From assembly GCA_947044365.1 (NCBI GenBank), contig OX345638.1, positions 10,036,701 to 10,100,700 on the forward strand: DNA of 64,000 nt, written 5' to 3'. The translations under genes were made by a program, and so were the position numbers. Positions 1 through 13,999 of this stretch are shown piece by piece. Under the pieces are notes generated by a model, which was not told where the DNA came from, searched no databases, and saw only the letters and a program-made list of their open reading frames with translations. Source of the DNA: Petrosia ficiformis. Its lineage: Eukaryota > Porifera > Demospongiae > Haplosclerida > Petrosiidae. Position 1 is the stretch's first letter; each line of letters opens with the position of its first letter.

Positions 1-24
1 ATGTATATATGGATAGATAGATAC

Positions 25-1262
25 CTCCATTAATATATCAGCAATAACAATAATAGAAAAGTCCCAATTCTCCCAGGAACAGAACTAAACAATGATAAAT
101 AATAATAATTTAATATCACATGTTCAATACACAACATTGATTATCGTATCCATGGTTACATTATTAATAAAGAGTTATAATTATTACCCCAAGAAATCTC
201 AGTAGTTCATCTATAGGAGTGTTATCTTCAATAATCTTCTTAACATATGTTAAACCATGTTGTATACTACATATAGATAGATAGATATATATTTAAATGG
301 ATCGATAGATAGATCAACACACCTTGTTCTTTCAAATACCCAGTGATGAAGATCATTTGGAAGTTTAACACACAATTCAGCATCAGCATAAGGATTAACA
401 AAAGGTTCTTCACCCTGTGTATATGTACATGTATGTATGTATGTATGTATGTACATGTACATGAATGTATGTATGTAAATATGCATGTAAGTATGTACAT
501 GTACATGTATGTATGTATACATGTATGCATGTATGTATGTATGTATGAATGTATGCATGTACATGTATGTATGTACGTATGTATGTATGTATGTATGTAT
601 GTATGTATGTATGTATGTATGTATGTATGTATGTATGTATGCATGCATGCATGTATGTATGTATGTATGTATGTATGTATGTATGTATGTACATATGTAC
701 ACAAGGTATGTATGTATATATAAACACAATGTACATACAATGTACCTCTTTACAGCTTCTTTGTATTCTAGTCACATCACAACATCTCACTAGTATACCA
801 ACAACTGAATATAGTTTAGTGAGGTCAGCATATGGAGAACGAAGGGCTGGTCCTGGACCCTCATCAAGAGCTACAGCTATGAACTGAGCAGGGACTCCAA
901 ATTTTAATAATTGTTGACGCTACAAATAGATTATTAATGGATAAATAGATATATTCATTAAGGTGATGGTACTAACCTCAAATGCTCCTTTATGTGCATA
1001 CGCTAAAAATACTTGAAAATATTGTTGTAAATGTCTGCTATGATCTGATACCTCTTTCTTTAATAATATTAATAGCTGAGTTAGTACTATATCACTAAAT
1101 AGACATACTGTAACACCTAAACAACAAGAGATATATGTATGTGTGTATGTATGTATGTATGTGTGTACGTATGTATGTATGTGTGTATGTATATATGTAC
1201 ATGTGTGTATGTATGTATGTATATATGTATGTTGTATGTATGTATGTAAGTATGTATGTATG

Positions 1263-1293
<31 letters not shown>

Positions 1294-1875
1294 GTATGTA
1301 TGTATGTATGAATGTATGTATGTATGTGTGTATGTGTGTATGTATGTATGTATGTATGTATGTATGTATGTGTGTATGTGTGTATGTATGTGTATGTATG
1401 TATGTATGTATGTATGTATGTATCAGGGCATAAACTAAGGTGATTTTTACACTTTCAAAGGTTTGTTTCAACTAGAACAAGAAGGTTCACGAAGGTGTAA
1501 CACTATGAATGTGTTAACTTTGTACCTATATAAGTGTTTATCTAATGGGAGACCTCTTAACTCAGAAGATGGCATATGAGATTCAGTACATTCTGGTTTT
1601 GAAAGTCCACACTCTCATCCATGGTCTCTTCACTCTCGTCCATTATCAATCTCCACGTGACAAATGTAATAATTAATTAAGAGTTATAAATAATTATTGC
1701 AGCAAGTAATTAACCACATGTTAATTGCGAACCTTTGTGGAATGGATTCTACCTTCGAAGGTAAGGAATTATAACGAACCTTCGAATGTTACCACCTTTG
1801 TTTATGCCCGGGTATGTATACATGTATGTATAATATATGTATGTATGTATGTATGTAAGTATGTATATATGTGTG

Positions 1876-1906
<31 letters not shown>

Positions 1907-2099
1907 ACATGTACGTCTGTATGTATGTATGTACATGTATGCATGCATGCACATGTATGTACAACATGTACATGTACATGTATGTGCGAGTGTGGGTGTA
2001 TGTATGTATTTATGTGTGTATATATACATTGTACATGTACATGTATATAAAAAATAAAATATATATATAATTATGTATATAAATATATAATTTACATAC

Positions 2100-2142
<43 letters not shown>

Positions 2143-4125
2143 TGTGTATTGGTGTGTGTGTAGAAGTATACATGTAACTATATAATTATGTACATGTACA
2201 TACATACATACATGTACATGTGCATGTAAGTACAGGTCATGTCAATAAAAACTTTACGTTTCGTTTTCGTAGTACGAAACTATCGTACCGTACTATTAAC
2301 GTTGCGTTAAAACGTTTTTTTTTTGCTTTTAAACGTTTAATTAATTAACGTTTGCTATTTAATCATTGCTGAAATATGGGCGTGGTTAACGAGCCAAACG
2401 GCGAGGATTTTACTGCTACATTCTCTCAGAAGAATTCAGACATAAACAAAGTTGATATTCTAGAAGGTTAAGGCTCTGTCCAGCTTCACCTGCAGTAACA
2501 GTTCTTCATTTGATGTGGAAATAGCAAAACGATTGTCTTGACAAAGATGGGCGTGACCGCTAAAGATGGTCGAGTTGTATCAAATTCTCCTGCCTTCATA
2601 GATGTTAGTAAAGGCTTGAAGCTTGCTTCGAAGTTAGCATAAGGACTGGTGAGTATGTAGACAAATCCTCAAGTTCAGTTTTACAAATGTGAAGCTTCAG
2701 TTTTCTTGACGGTCAAATTTTCCGTTATATAAACCGTTCCGTATACCGTTTTTACGATCTATCACTGAATATTTAATTACCGTTTAAACTGACTTTTGAC
2801 GAGGATTTAGCGTACTATGGAGCGTAGAACGATCGTACTACAAAACGAAACGTAAAGTTTTTATTGACATACATGTATACTGTATATAGTACTCACATAT
2901 TCCTGAATTGTTTTGAGTTCTCACTTCAAATCCTTCATCTTTATTTGTAATGTGACACAAATATGGAACCAGTTTAGCAAACATGTTACGCAACTATAAT
3001 TAACAAAAATTAATAATGATATTACAATCTGATTGGTCCATTCAAATTTCTATCACAAATGATGTACATGTATACCATAGTATGCCAAAAATGTATGATT
3101 TACAGATATATGTAGCGGAAAATATTATATGTGGGTGTGACTAATTGTGTAACATATGGTTAATTGGTATTTAGTTATATTGTGATACTTTTTATATATT
3201 ATCAATGCCACTCATCCATCTGTCTATTTCTGAGTTAAACTGTGTATATTAGTTTGTTCATACATGTACCTCAGCAGACGGACATTCTAGTAAATATTCA
3301 CAGAATCTTGTTTTGTGTGAGAGGAACACTTCATTACAAAACCATCTTCTAATATTACAAGAATAATGGAGATAGGGATTAAGAGATTCAAACCATTCAT
3401 TACCAGAACCTCTGTGAGGGAGAGATAATTGTAGAAATAGATGGATGAATGGATGGATAGATAGATGGATGGATGAATGGATGGATGAATGGATGGATGG
3501 ATAAATGCATGAATGGATGGATGGACAGATTGATGGATGGATGGATGGATGAATGGATGATGGATGGATGGATGGATGAATGGATGGATTAATTGATGGA
3601 TGAATGAATGGATGAATGGATGGATGGATGAACAGATTGAAGGATGGATGAATGTATTAATGGATAGATGGATGAATGGATGAATTGATGGATGAAAGGA
3701 TGGATGGATAGACATGCAGATGAATGGATAGATGGACAGATGAATGAATGGATATACATACCTAAGAGTCTTCTTTGTATGAAATCCACTATGAAATAAA
3801 AACTTTGTTACTAACTGCATACATAACATACCTATCTTTTCAAATTTATCCTGAATTGATAGATAGATAGATACATAGATAGATAGATAGATAGATAAAT
3901 AGATAGAATCGCACAAACAGACAGACAGACAGACACATACCACAGCGTCAGAAGAGTTGGTACTATCAATTTGATTTTTAGCAAAGTTATAATTCAATAT
4001 TAATAGTTGTTTCATGAACTGGAAATATGCGTAACTGAAATGAGATCTTGTGTGAAGATATTCCAAATTCTGATGATAAACTTGTTTCAAGATTGGAGCA
4101 GGTACTTGAGGTAACGTCTCTGAAT
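25..4125 (-). CDS. USP9X: USP9X exons 50-58: region after the catalytic domain
   Basis: Exons: 3941-4125, 3762-3850, 3270-3411, 2897-2993, 977-1116, 746-919, 323-414, 188-266, 25-84. Recognisable peptides are [78 protein letters not shown] and [10 protein letters not shown], all in the order of human USP9X. The 1,780-bp intron 1117-2896 holds two TIR elements and microsatellites. The reading frame is open at the leftmost exon (donor at 24), so the gene continues beyond the window. Confidence 0.93.
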
Positions 4126-4663
4126 CTATTATAATATAATACATGTATATAAATGTATTATATTAGTACACACATGTATATATGTGTATATGTATGTATG
4201 TTGTACACACATACATAAACACACACAGACATGGACACAGACACAGGCAGACAGACAGACAGACAGACAGACAGACATGGACACACAGACACAGACATGG
4301 ACACACACACAGACACAGACATACAGACATGGACACACACACAGACACAGACATACAGACATGGACACACACACAGACACAGACATGGACACACAGACAT
4401 GGACACACAGACACATAGACACACAGACACACACACAGACACACAGACACACACACACACACACACACGCAGACGCGCACACACATGCACACATGCACAC
4501 AGTACCTTCATTTTTACCGTCTTCAGCTATTCTATCATAAAATAGGATATATGCACTCCACCATCTTTTCTGTCTCCTTTGATGACTTCTACATGATAAC
4601 AATAGATAGATAAATAGATAGATAGATAGATAAATAGATACATGTAGATAGATAGATAAATAG

Positions 4664-4694
<31 letters not shown>

Positions 4695-7464
4695 GATGGA
4701 TAAATATATACATGTAGAGATGCTATAGACACACAAACACCATTACTTCTTCAAGACATGATCATACACTTCACCAGTATATTCACCACCAAAACACTGA
4801 GACTTGAGTTCCTATAAAGAATATTATTTAGTGAATTAAAAGATAAACAGAGAGACAAATATTACCTCTTCATCCTCCATCCTGGCCTCCATTACATCAC
4901 CATCATCAAATTTATACCACTTTCTAATCTGAGATCCTGGAGGTCTGCATGTGAGATAATAGATTGTCAGTCTGTTAGTCTATGAGTCTGTGGTAAGTTT
5001 TTTTCTGTCAGTCTGTCTGTATGTCAGTCGGTCTGTCAATCCGGTCAATCTGTCTGTCCGTCAGTGAGTGGTAAGTCTGTCATTCTGTCAGTCGGTCTGT
5101 CAGTGGTAACTCAGTCAGTCTGTCTTCCTATTTGTCATTTCATCTCACTTGACATGTATAAAGGAGTAGTAATGTCCTCCACTAGCTTGTCCACTGTGTA
5201 CAACTATTCCTCTCAAACGATATTTTGTAGTGAAAGATTTATTAGTATCTAATATCTCTTCCTGTTCTTCATTCTCTTCTTTCTTTTCATCTGTGTCTGG
5301 AATCTCTTCACCTGGTTTGAATAAGTGTAGAAATATATAACTGTGTGCGTATGTGTGTGTGTGTGTGTGCGTATGTACATATATGTATGTACATGTACAT
5401 GTACATGTATGTACATTAAATACAAATGTATGCAAGTACATGTACATGCACATACATGTACATGTATATACATGTATATATTTCAAACCTTCTTTTACTG
5501 CCAGACCAGACGCAGTATAAGGTTCTAAATCGAATTCTCTTGGAAACTCAAAATAATCATTAAACTTGACAGCCATTTCTCTATAGATATACATAGATAC
5601 ATAAATACATGTACATAGATAGAAAGAATGATAGATAGATAGATAGATAAATACATAGTTAGGTAGACAGACAGATACAATATTGAAGTGCGTACATGTA
5701 CACACACACAGACAAAGACAAACCTCTCCCAGTCGTAATCAAATCTCTTTAATTGGATAACAAGTACTTTTGGTAAGTTCTTTATACACATTCTCTTCAC
5801 TGTGTCCACCTGAAAATATTAACCCTTTAATAACTTTTATAACTACATTCATTAACCTTTTAATAAGTACATTTATTAACCCTTTAGTAACTACATTCAT
5901 AACCCTTTAATAATTACATTCATTAACCCTTTAACAACTTCATTCATTAACCCTTTAATAACTACATTTATTAACCCTTTAGTAACTAAATTTATTAACC
6001 CTTTAATAACTACATTTATTAACCCTTTACAAACTCACCTTTTTGTCACATTTTTCACACAAGTAAGCATTAGCTCCCTCTAAAAGGTCACCTTTAACAT
6101 AAGAATCCAGTGACTCAAATAAATTATGATGTAGTCTGATATCAACATTAATAGCTGTGAATGGTTCCTCACGAGAATACCTACAAGTGTATGTATGTAT
6201 GTATGTATGTATGTATGTATGTGTGTATGCATGTACATATGTACATGTAAGCATGTGGATGTACATGTATGTACATCTGTATTTTTGACAAGCTCATATG
6301 GTACGTGCACCATTGGCCCAGAGAGCTTCTTATTTGCCACAGTTCTCTTATTGGGCCAGATGGTGCAGTTAATTATGATTATATTGTCACTAACAGCATT
6401 AACTCTTTGTTAATTAGCTCAAAATGTACATGTATACCCAATAGCACACACACATGTATATATTGTACATGTACATGTACATATACATGTACATGTACAT
6501 ATGTATATGTACATATACAAACCTGTGTGGACATCCTTTACAAATCTTTTGATCAGCAAATGAACCTCCTAGTACTTTACTAAGATATGGTATAGATCCA
6601 TATGCCTTTAGTCCCTCATCAACACTATCTACTAGTGTGTTGAAAAACTCAAAAGCATCGTGTTGCTCTCTGAGATTGACCTTGTTACCCTCCAATCTGA
6701 AATAGAATTATGAAATAATAAATAGATAGATAGATGGATAGATAGATACATTATGTAGATAAATAGATAGATATGTGGATAGATAGAGTGATTGATCGAT
6801 ACATGGATGGATGGATAGATAGATAGATAGATAGATACATACATACATGTAGCAAAATAGACAGATAAACAGACAGACAGACCAACAGACAGACAGATAT
6901 ATGGTAGTACAGACCTGAAGTCTTTCCAGAATCCTCTCGGTACATGAAATTGAACTTTTCCCTCTAATAAATGTCCAAAAATACATTGAAGTTGTCTGAA
7001 GACTCGACAGTTTGTATCCTTCCTCTCATCAGAGGGAGAAGGGGGAGGTGGAGCATCATCCTCTATGATCTGAGGAGACTAGAGGAGATATATAATGATT
7101 TGATTATCCCATGCTAGTCACATGATCTGAACTAACTTTTTTCTCTACTGCCTTTTTTGGCTTTTTAGCTTCCTCTTCTTGTAACACCAGGTCTTCTGCA
7201 GGTTTCTCAAGTGAGAGGACACCATAACGAACAGGAGGAATGAGATATAACTGATCAAGAGAAATAGAATATCAATAATGATTGGATGGGACAGACTGAT
7301 ACATGTACAGAGAGTTAGAGAGATGGACAGATAGATAAGATAAATACAGTTGGAAGGATAGATAGATAGATGAAGAGATTAAAAGACCAATATATGGACA
7401 GATTGACAGACATACAGATGGACAAACAGACAGACATACAGATCAACAAACAGACAGATGCATG

Positions 7465-7496
<32 letters not shown>

Positions 7497-10400
7497 GACG
7501 CACCTGTTGTAGTACAGCATTCATGTAACAGGTAGCTCCAGCATTTTTGAGACCTACAAAACCTTTCGATGGACGAGGTCCAACATGAGGAAAGAATTCC
7601 CATTCTCCTAACGGAGGATCATCATCTGTATTAACAAGATATCTTTAAAATAGATCTCCATTATCAACAAAACCTCACCTGAATAAAACAACTGAAACAA
7701 GAGATCTTTAAGAGCTTCAATATTTTCAATGGAACCAACACACAAAGCATTAATGAGTTTATATGCGGCAAGTATACAATCAGTACTACCACATATACCT
7801 GTAGTCAACTGGTTACTATAGTTTAGATCTAATAGATAAACAAACAAACAAACTAATAAATAAACAAACAAATAAATAAACAAACAAACAAACTAATAAA
7901 CAAACAAACTAATAAACAAACAAACAAACAAACTAATAAATAAACAAACAAATAAACTAATAAATAAACAAACAAACAAACTAATAAATAAACAAACAAA
8001 TAAACTAATAAATAAACAAACAAACAAACAAACTAATAAACAAACAAACAAACTAATAAATAAATAAATAAACAAACTAATAAATAAACAAACAAACTAA
8101 TAAATAAACAAATGGACTAATAGAATCCTTACCTGGAGTCTTTCTGAGTTGTTTTACAATTCTTGAAGCAGGAAATAGAAAATTATTCAAAAGTTTCTGT
8201 GGAGAAAACATCAAATTTCATTATTCAGTTTATCTATACATTGATCCATCCATCCGTCTGTCCATCCGTCCGTCCATCCATCTGTCCGTCCATGCATCCA
8301 TCCATCCTTTCATTCATCCATTCATCCATTCATTCATCCATTCAACCATCCATTCATCCATCCATTCATCCATCCATTCATCCATTCATTCATCCATCCA
8401 TTCATCCATCTATCCATCCATTCTCCCATTCATCCATCCATTTTTCCATCTATTCCCTCACTGGTATTAGTTTCATCCCATCAGGTTTTGATCCCAGAAA
8501 GTGTCTCTCTTCAATACCAATAAATGCTATTAATTCCACTATTAATGTCAAATGTCCCTCTAATAACTGACTCTCTACACAAACTGATTGATTTAATAAA
8601 CACTTCTCCTGTGGAATAATAATAACATTATCCATCTACATGTATGTACATGCACATGTACATGTATGTATGTACATGTATATATGTATGTGTATGTACA
8701 CTGTATGTATGTATACATGTATCTATGTATGTATATATGTATGTATGTATGTGTCAGGGTGTGCCTTATAGAGTACATACTACACATGTATATCACATGA
8801 TTATAACCACGCCCCTCACTCACTCTAATTTCCTCAAGCCATTTCAGTTCAGTTTCTAGCAATTTCCTGATTCCTTCTAATTGGATATTGTGATGATGAG
8901 AATGATTAATTAGTCGGGCTAATAGTCTGAAAAACTCATTAGAAGTGGAGGGATGTTCACCAACAATACTCTAGATAGATATATAGATAGATGTATGATG
9001 AATGGACGGATAAACAGACAGACAGATAGATAAGGAATACATTTGTATATTGACATGCTGGATATACATGTATATGTACATAGATACATGTAGATAGACA
9101 GATGGATGGATGGATGAATGGATGCATGGATGGATGGATGGATGGATGGATGAATGGATGGATGAATGGATGGATGAATGGATGGATGGATAGATGGATG
9201 GATAGATGGATGGATGGATAGAAGGATAGACAGATAGACAGACAGATAGACACTAGATAGATAAATAGATAGACTATCAAACAGACATGATAGAGATAGA
9301 TACCTCTAAAGCATTAAACAGTAAACTGACTGCTCCTAAAAGTACTTCAACATTTTGTGTGCAACATCTAGTAATACTATGAAACAACTGATCTTGAGCC
9401 GACACACGAATCAATCTACATTGTATATAATAGTGTATTGTGAATTAACTACAGTATAGCTAAACTAGTTATTATCACAGTAGAAGGATAGACAACCTGT
9501 TCTTTGATTTGAGTATCACATCAATCAGGAATGGTTTCCATAGAGGGGTTGTATGAAGTGAGTCCATTACTTTAGGAGAGACAGCCATTGACAATGCCAT
9601 TACTTCCAAACTCTCTCTTGTTAACTGGACATCTTCGGTTTCAAGAATGTAGGATTGTGGAGTCAGCTAAAAGAAAGAGGAAGAGAAGGGAGGAGGAGGG
9701 AGGAGGAGGAAGAAGAGGAGGAGGGGGAAGAGGGGGAGAAGAGAGGAGGAAGGAGGAAAGAGGAGGAGGAGGAGGAGGAGGAGGAGGAGGAGGAGGAGGA
9801 TAGAGACGAGGAAAAGGAGGAAGAGGGAGAGGAGAGAGGAGGGAGGAGGAGGAGGAAGAAGGGGAGGAGAGGGAGAAGGGGGAGGAGGAGAAAGGACAGA
9901 TAGTTATCCATTCATCTACCTATCTGTCCGTCTATCTGTCTGTCTATCTGTCCGTCTATCTGTCCGTCTATCTGTCCGTCTATCTGTCTGTACATTAGTG
10001 AAATAGTTATTACCTTTTGAAACTTGGTATGTATGGCTTCAGGATTACTGACTAAAGATATGTCTCCTATAGAACTAGACCAGCTTATAAACTGAAGAGC
10101 TTGTACTAGTTTCATACCAGGTTGAGGAGTTATGAGCTATATAAGATAACATACATGTACATGTAGTGTATGCACATGTACATCTAATTATGTATAATAT
10201 TATGTACATGTACATGCAATGAGTACATACGTGTACATGTATATTACATGTATGTACATGTATGTGTACATGTGTACATGTATTCTCCATATGCACATAT
10301 TCTCAAGTACATGTATGTGTATCCTCTATATGTACATGTATACATTACATGTACACATAATTAGCCTCTATATATGCACATGTAGATGTAACCTCTATAT

Positions 10401-13400
10401 ATACATGTATACGTAACCTAGTTTATATGTACATGTACATGTACATGTACATGTACACGCAATCTCTTTATATACACATAACCTCTATATGTATAAGTAC
10501 ACGTATAGATACATGAACGGGTACATGTACACATAACCTCTTTATGTATGTACATGTACATATAACATTACCTTGCTGGTAAGATTTTTAGCTATAATAG
10601 TAGCCGATGATTTCATTCGATGTTCAACATTAGTAATAATAATATTAATAGCATCTTGAACATGACAAGCAGCTAAATGTCTCTCTCCATTGATAGCTTT
10701 GGCATTCGATTTGATCTCATGAGATACTGTGATTATAAATGCATAGGCCTGTGCTATTAAGAGTAGTTTAATGATCTTTAAACAACTCATATATGCTGAT
10801 CTGTATGAGAGAGAAAGAGAGGGTTAATATATATGTAGTGAAAATACATGCACATATGTCCATACATACATACAGACACACATACACACACACACAGTTA
10901 CATACATGTACATGTACATACACACATACATACATACATACATCATACATGTACATACATGTGCATACATACAGACATGTACATACATGTATGTGTATAC
11001 ATATATACAGACATATACACACATACATACATGTACATACGTAGTATCACATACATATATACATGCATATACACATACATGTACCTTGTTAGGTTATTAT
11101 CTCCATGTGACAGGAAATCATTTGAAGTTAATATATCAAATATGAGATTGATCCCACCACATTTAATAAAATTAATTTGAAATAAGTTACTTTCTGTATC
11201 CCTCATCTCAACCGATGGCATTAACATGGAGTGGATCAACTGATGAAGAGGAGGAGGAGGAGGAGGAGGAGGAGGAGGAAGGATAGTGTTTGTTAAGAAA
11301 AGAAGCATTCACAGACAAACAGACAGACATACAGACATACAGACAGACATACATACAGACAGACATACGGACATACAGACAGACAGACATACAGACAGAC
11401 AGACAGACATACAGATTGACATACAGACATACATACAGACTGACAGACAAACAGACATACAGATTGACATACAGACATACAGACAGACTGACAGACAAAC
11501 AGAGAGACTGACAGACAGACATACAGACATACATACATACAGATAGACATAGAGACAGACATACAGACAGACATACATACAAACAGACATACAGACAGAC
11601 AGACAGACAGACATACAGACAGACAGACAGACAGACATACAGATTGACATACAGATTGACATACAGACATACTGACAGACAAACAGAGAGACTGACAGAC
11701 AAACAGACAGACAGACAGACATAGTCAGACAAACCGACATACACGTACAGACAGAAAAATAAATAGACAGACAGACAGATAGACATACATGTATTACTTA
11801 CCTCTAGTATGTATACAGTTTTTGATGGACTCTTTGAGAGTACATATTGTTTGAGATTAGTATAAGGTTGATTACCTTCCAGTGCAGCAGCATCACGACA
11901 AAAATCAAGTGTTTGACTCAAGAGTTTGAGACCTGAGAGATGAATGGATGGATGGATGGATGGATAGATAGATGGACAGTCAGATAGAAGATGTTGTACT
12001 AACCAGTGGGTAGAATCTTCAGTAGATTCCTAACACTATCTCTTAATTGTATGAGATGTCCCTCAACAGCAAAGTCACACAGGTTAAGTAGAAACTCAAT
12101 GTATACATCTCGTCCAACCAGTAACTGATAAAGAAGAGTACATGTACATTATGAATTATAATAAATGATCTCTAATTAACGCCTATGTGTGTACATCTGT
12201 AAGTACATGTACATACATACATACATACATACTTGTACATGTACATGTATAAGTGTACATGTAAATGTATATTATACATGTACATGTACATACACTTGAA
12301 ACATGATGTATACATGTGCATGTATATACACTTATAACATCATATATGCACAATGGACATGTACATATGTATACATCATATACACATGTACATGTACATA
12401 CACTTATAACATCATATACACATGTACATGTACATACACTTATAACATCATATACACATGTACGTGTACATACACTTATAACATCATATACACATGTACA
12501 TGTACATACACTTATAACATCATATACACATGTACGTGTACATACACTTATAACATCATATACACATGTACGTGTACATACACTTATAACATCATATACA
12601 CATGTACGTGTACATACACTTATAACATCATATACACATGTACGTGTACATACACTTATAACATCATATACACATGTACGTGTACATACACTTATAACAT
12701 CATATACACATGTACGTGTACATACATCATATACACATGTACATGTACATACAGTTATAACATCATATACACAATGTACATGTACATACATTTATAACAT
12801 CATATACACATGTACAAAATAATAACTATAATCTAAATTGCTTAGATACTGTATTCTTGGTTTCCCCAAATAATAGAACTACCTTGGAAACATTAATTAC
12901 TTCATTATTGAACAGTTAGACTATTCATCCTTCACGCTATATATTTTTTTATTCTTAATAAATCATGGGTTAATAAGTGAACCAGGGGGGTTAATAAGTG
13001 AACCAGGGGGGTTAATAAGTGAACCAGGGGGGTTAATAAGTGAACCAGGGGGGTTAATAAGTAAATATTTAGCAACCTGTAATCGTGCAATCTGATTAGT
13101 CAATTCAAATAGTGTATATAATAATACATGTACATGTACATACACTTATATATACATGTATATATATAATTACATACCACAGATGGTAGATTCTTCTCAG
13201 TTTCCAGATTTGGTCCATCAAATTGTCCCATTGATCCCTCACTAGAATCAGTGCTATTATCCGATGATTGCATGCTAGTCTCACTAACATTACTAAACTG
13301 TTGAACTCTCACTGTCACCACCTACAAGGACCAATCAGATTCATTATAATATTAGGATCACAACAACAAATCAGATTCATTGTGATGGTACAACCATACA

Positions 13401-13957
13401 GTCACTATGACTACAACCAATCAGATTCATTGTGATAGTACAATTCCTATGACTACAACCAATCAGATTCATTGTGATAGTACAATCACTATGACTACAA
13501 CCAATCAGATAGTACAATCACTGTGACTACAACCAATCAGATTCATTGTGATAGTACAATCACTATGACTACAACCAATCAGATTCATTGTGATAGTACA
13601 ATCACTATGACTACAACCAATCAGATAGTACAATCACTGTGACTACAACCAATCAGATTCAATGTGATAGTACAATCACTATGACTACAACCAATCAGAT
13701 TGCTCCATACCATTTTGTCTCGCAGTGGAACACTAGCACTCATAACAAAACGATGATTTTCAGTTTTACGAATAATATCATTACCAACTGAGAGTTCTAA
13801 CTTTGAAGAACTAGAAAGATTGAGTCTGGAAGAGATATACAATGAGAGATAAATATGTATGTGTAGAATAACAGATAGACAATAGATAGAATGATGGATA
13901 GACAAATGAATGAGGGAGATACATGGACAGACATACAGACAGACAGACAGACAAAGG

Positions 13958-13999
<42 letters not shown>

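Noticed and set aside
250..2173. Many frames of HTYI/MYVC-type repeats
   Set aside because: Translations of GTAT microsatellites. Only the short USP9X exon parts inside them (e.g. 323-414, 977-1116) are coding.
4158..4713. Cys/Val-rich and His/Thr/Gln-rich frames
   Set aside because: Translations of CA/GACA microsatellites in an intron; only 4,506-4,588 is coding.
13077..13128. Candidate extra USP9X exon ([13 protein letters not shown])
   Set aside because: Good donor but no acceptor in phase. It overlaps a repeat related to 46.4 kb, and omitting it gives the human spacing.
12963..13145. Frame with LINPPGS repeats
   Set aside because: Translation of the 22-bp minisatellite, no splice or homology support.
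12300..13705. Regular repeats that could suggest a CRISPR array
   Set aside because: Units are contiguous tandem repeats without unique spacers, in introns of an animal gene.
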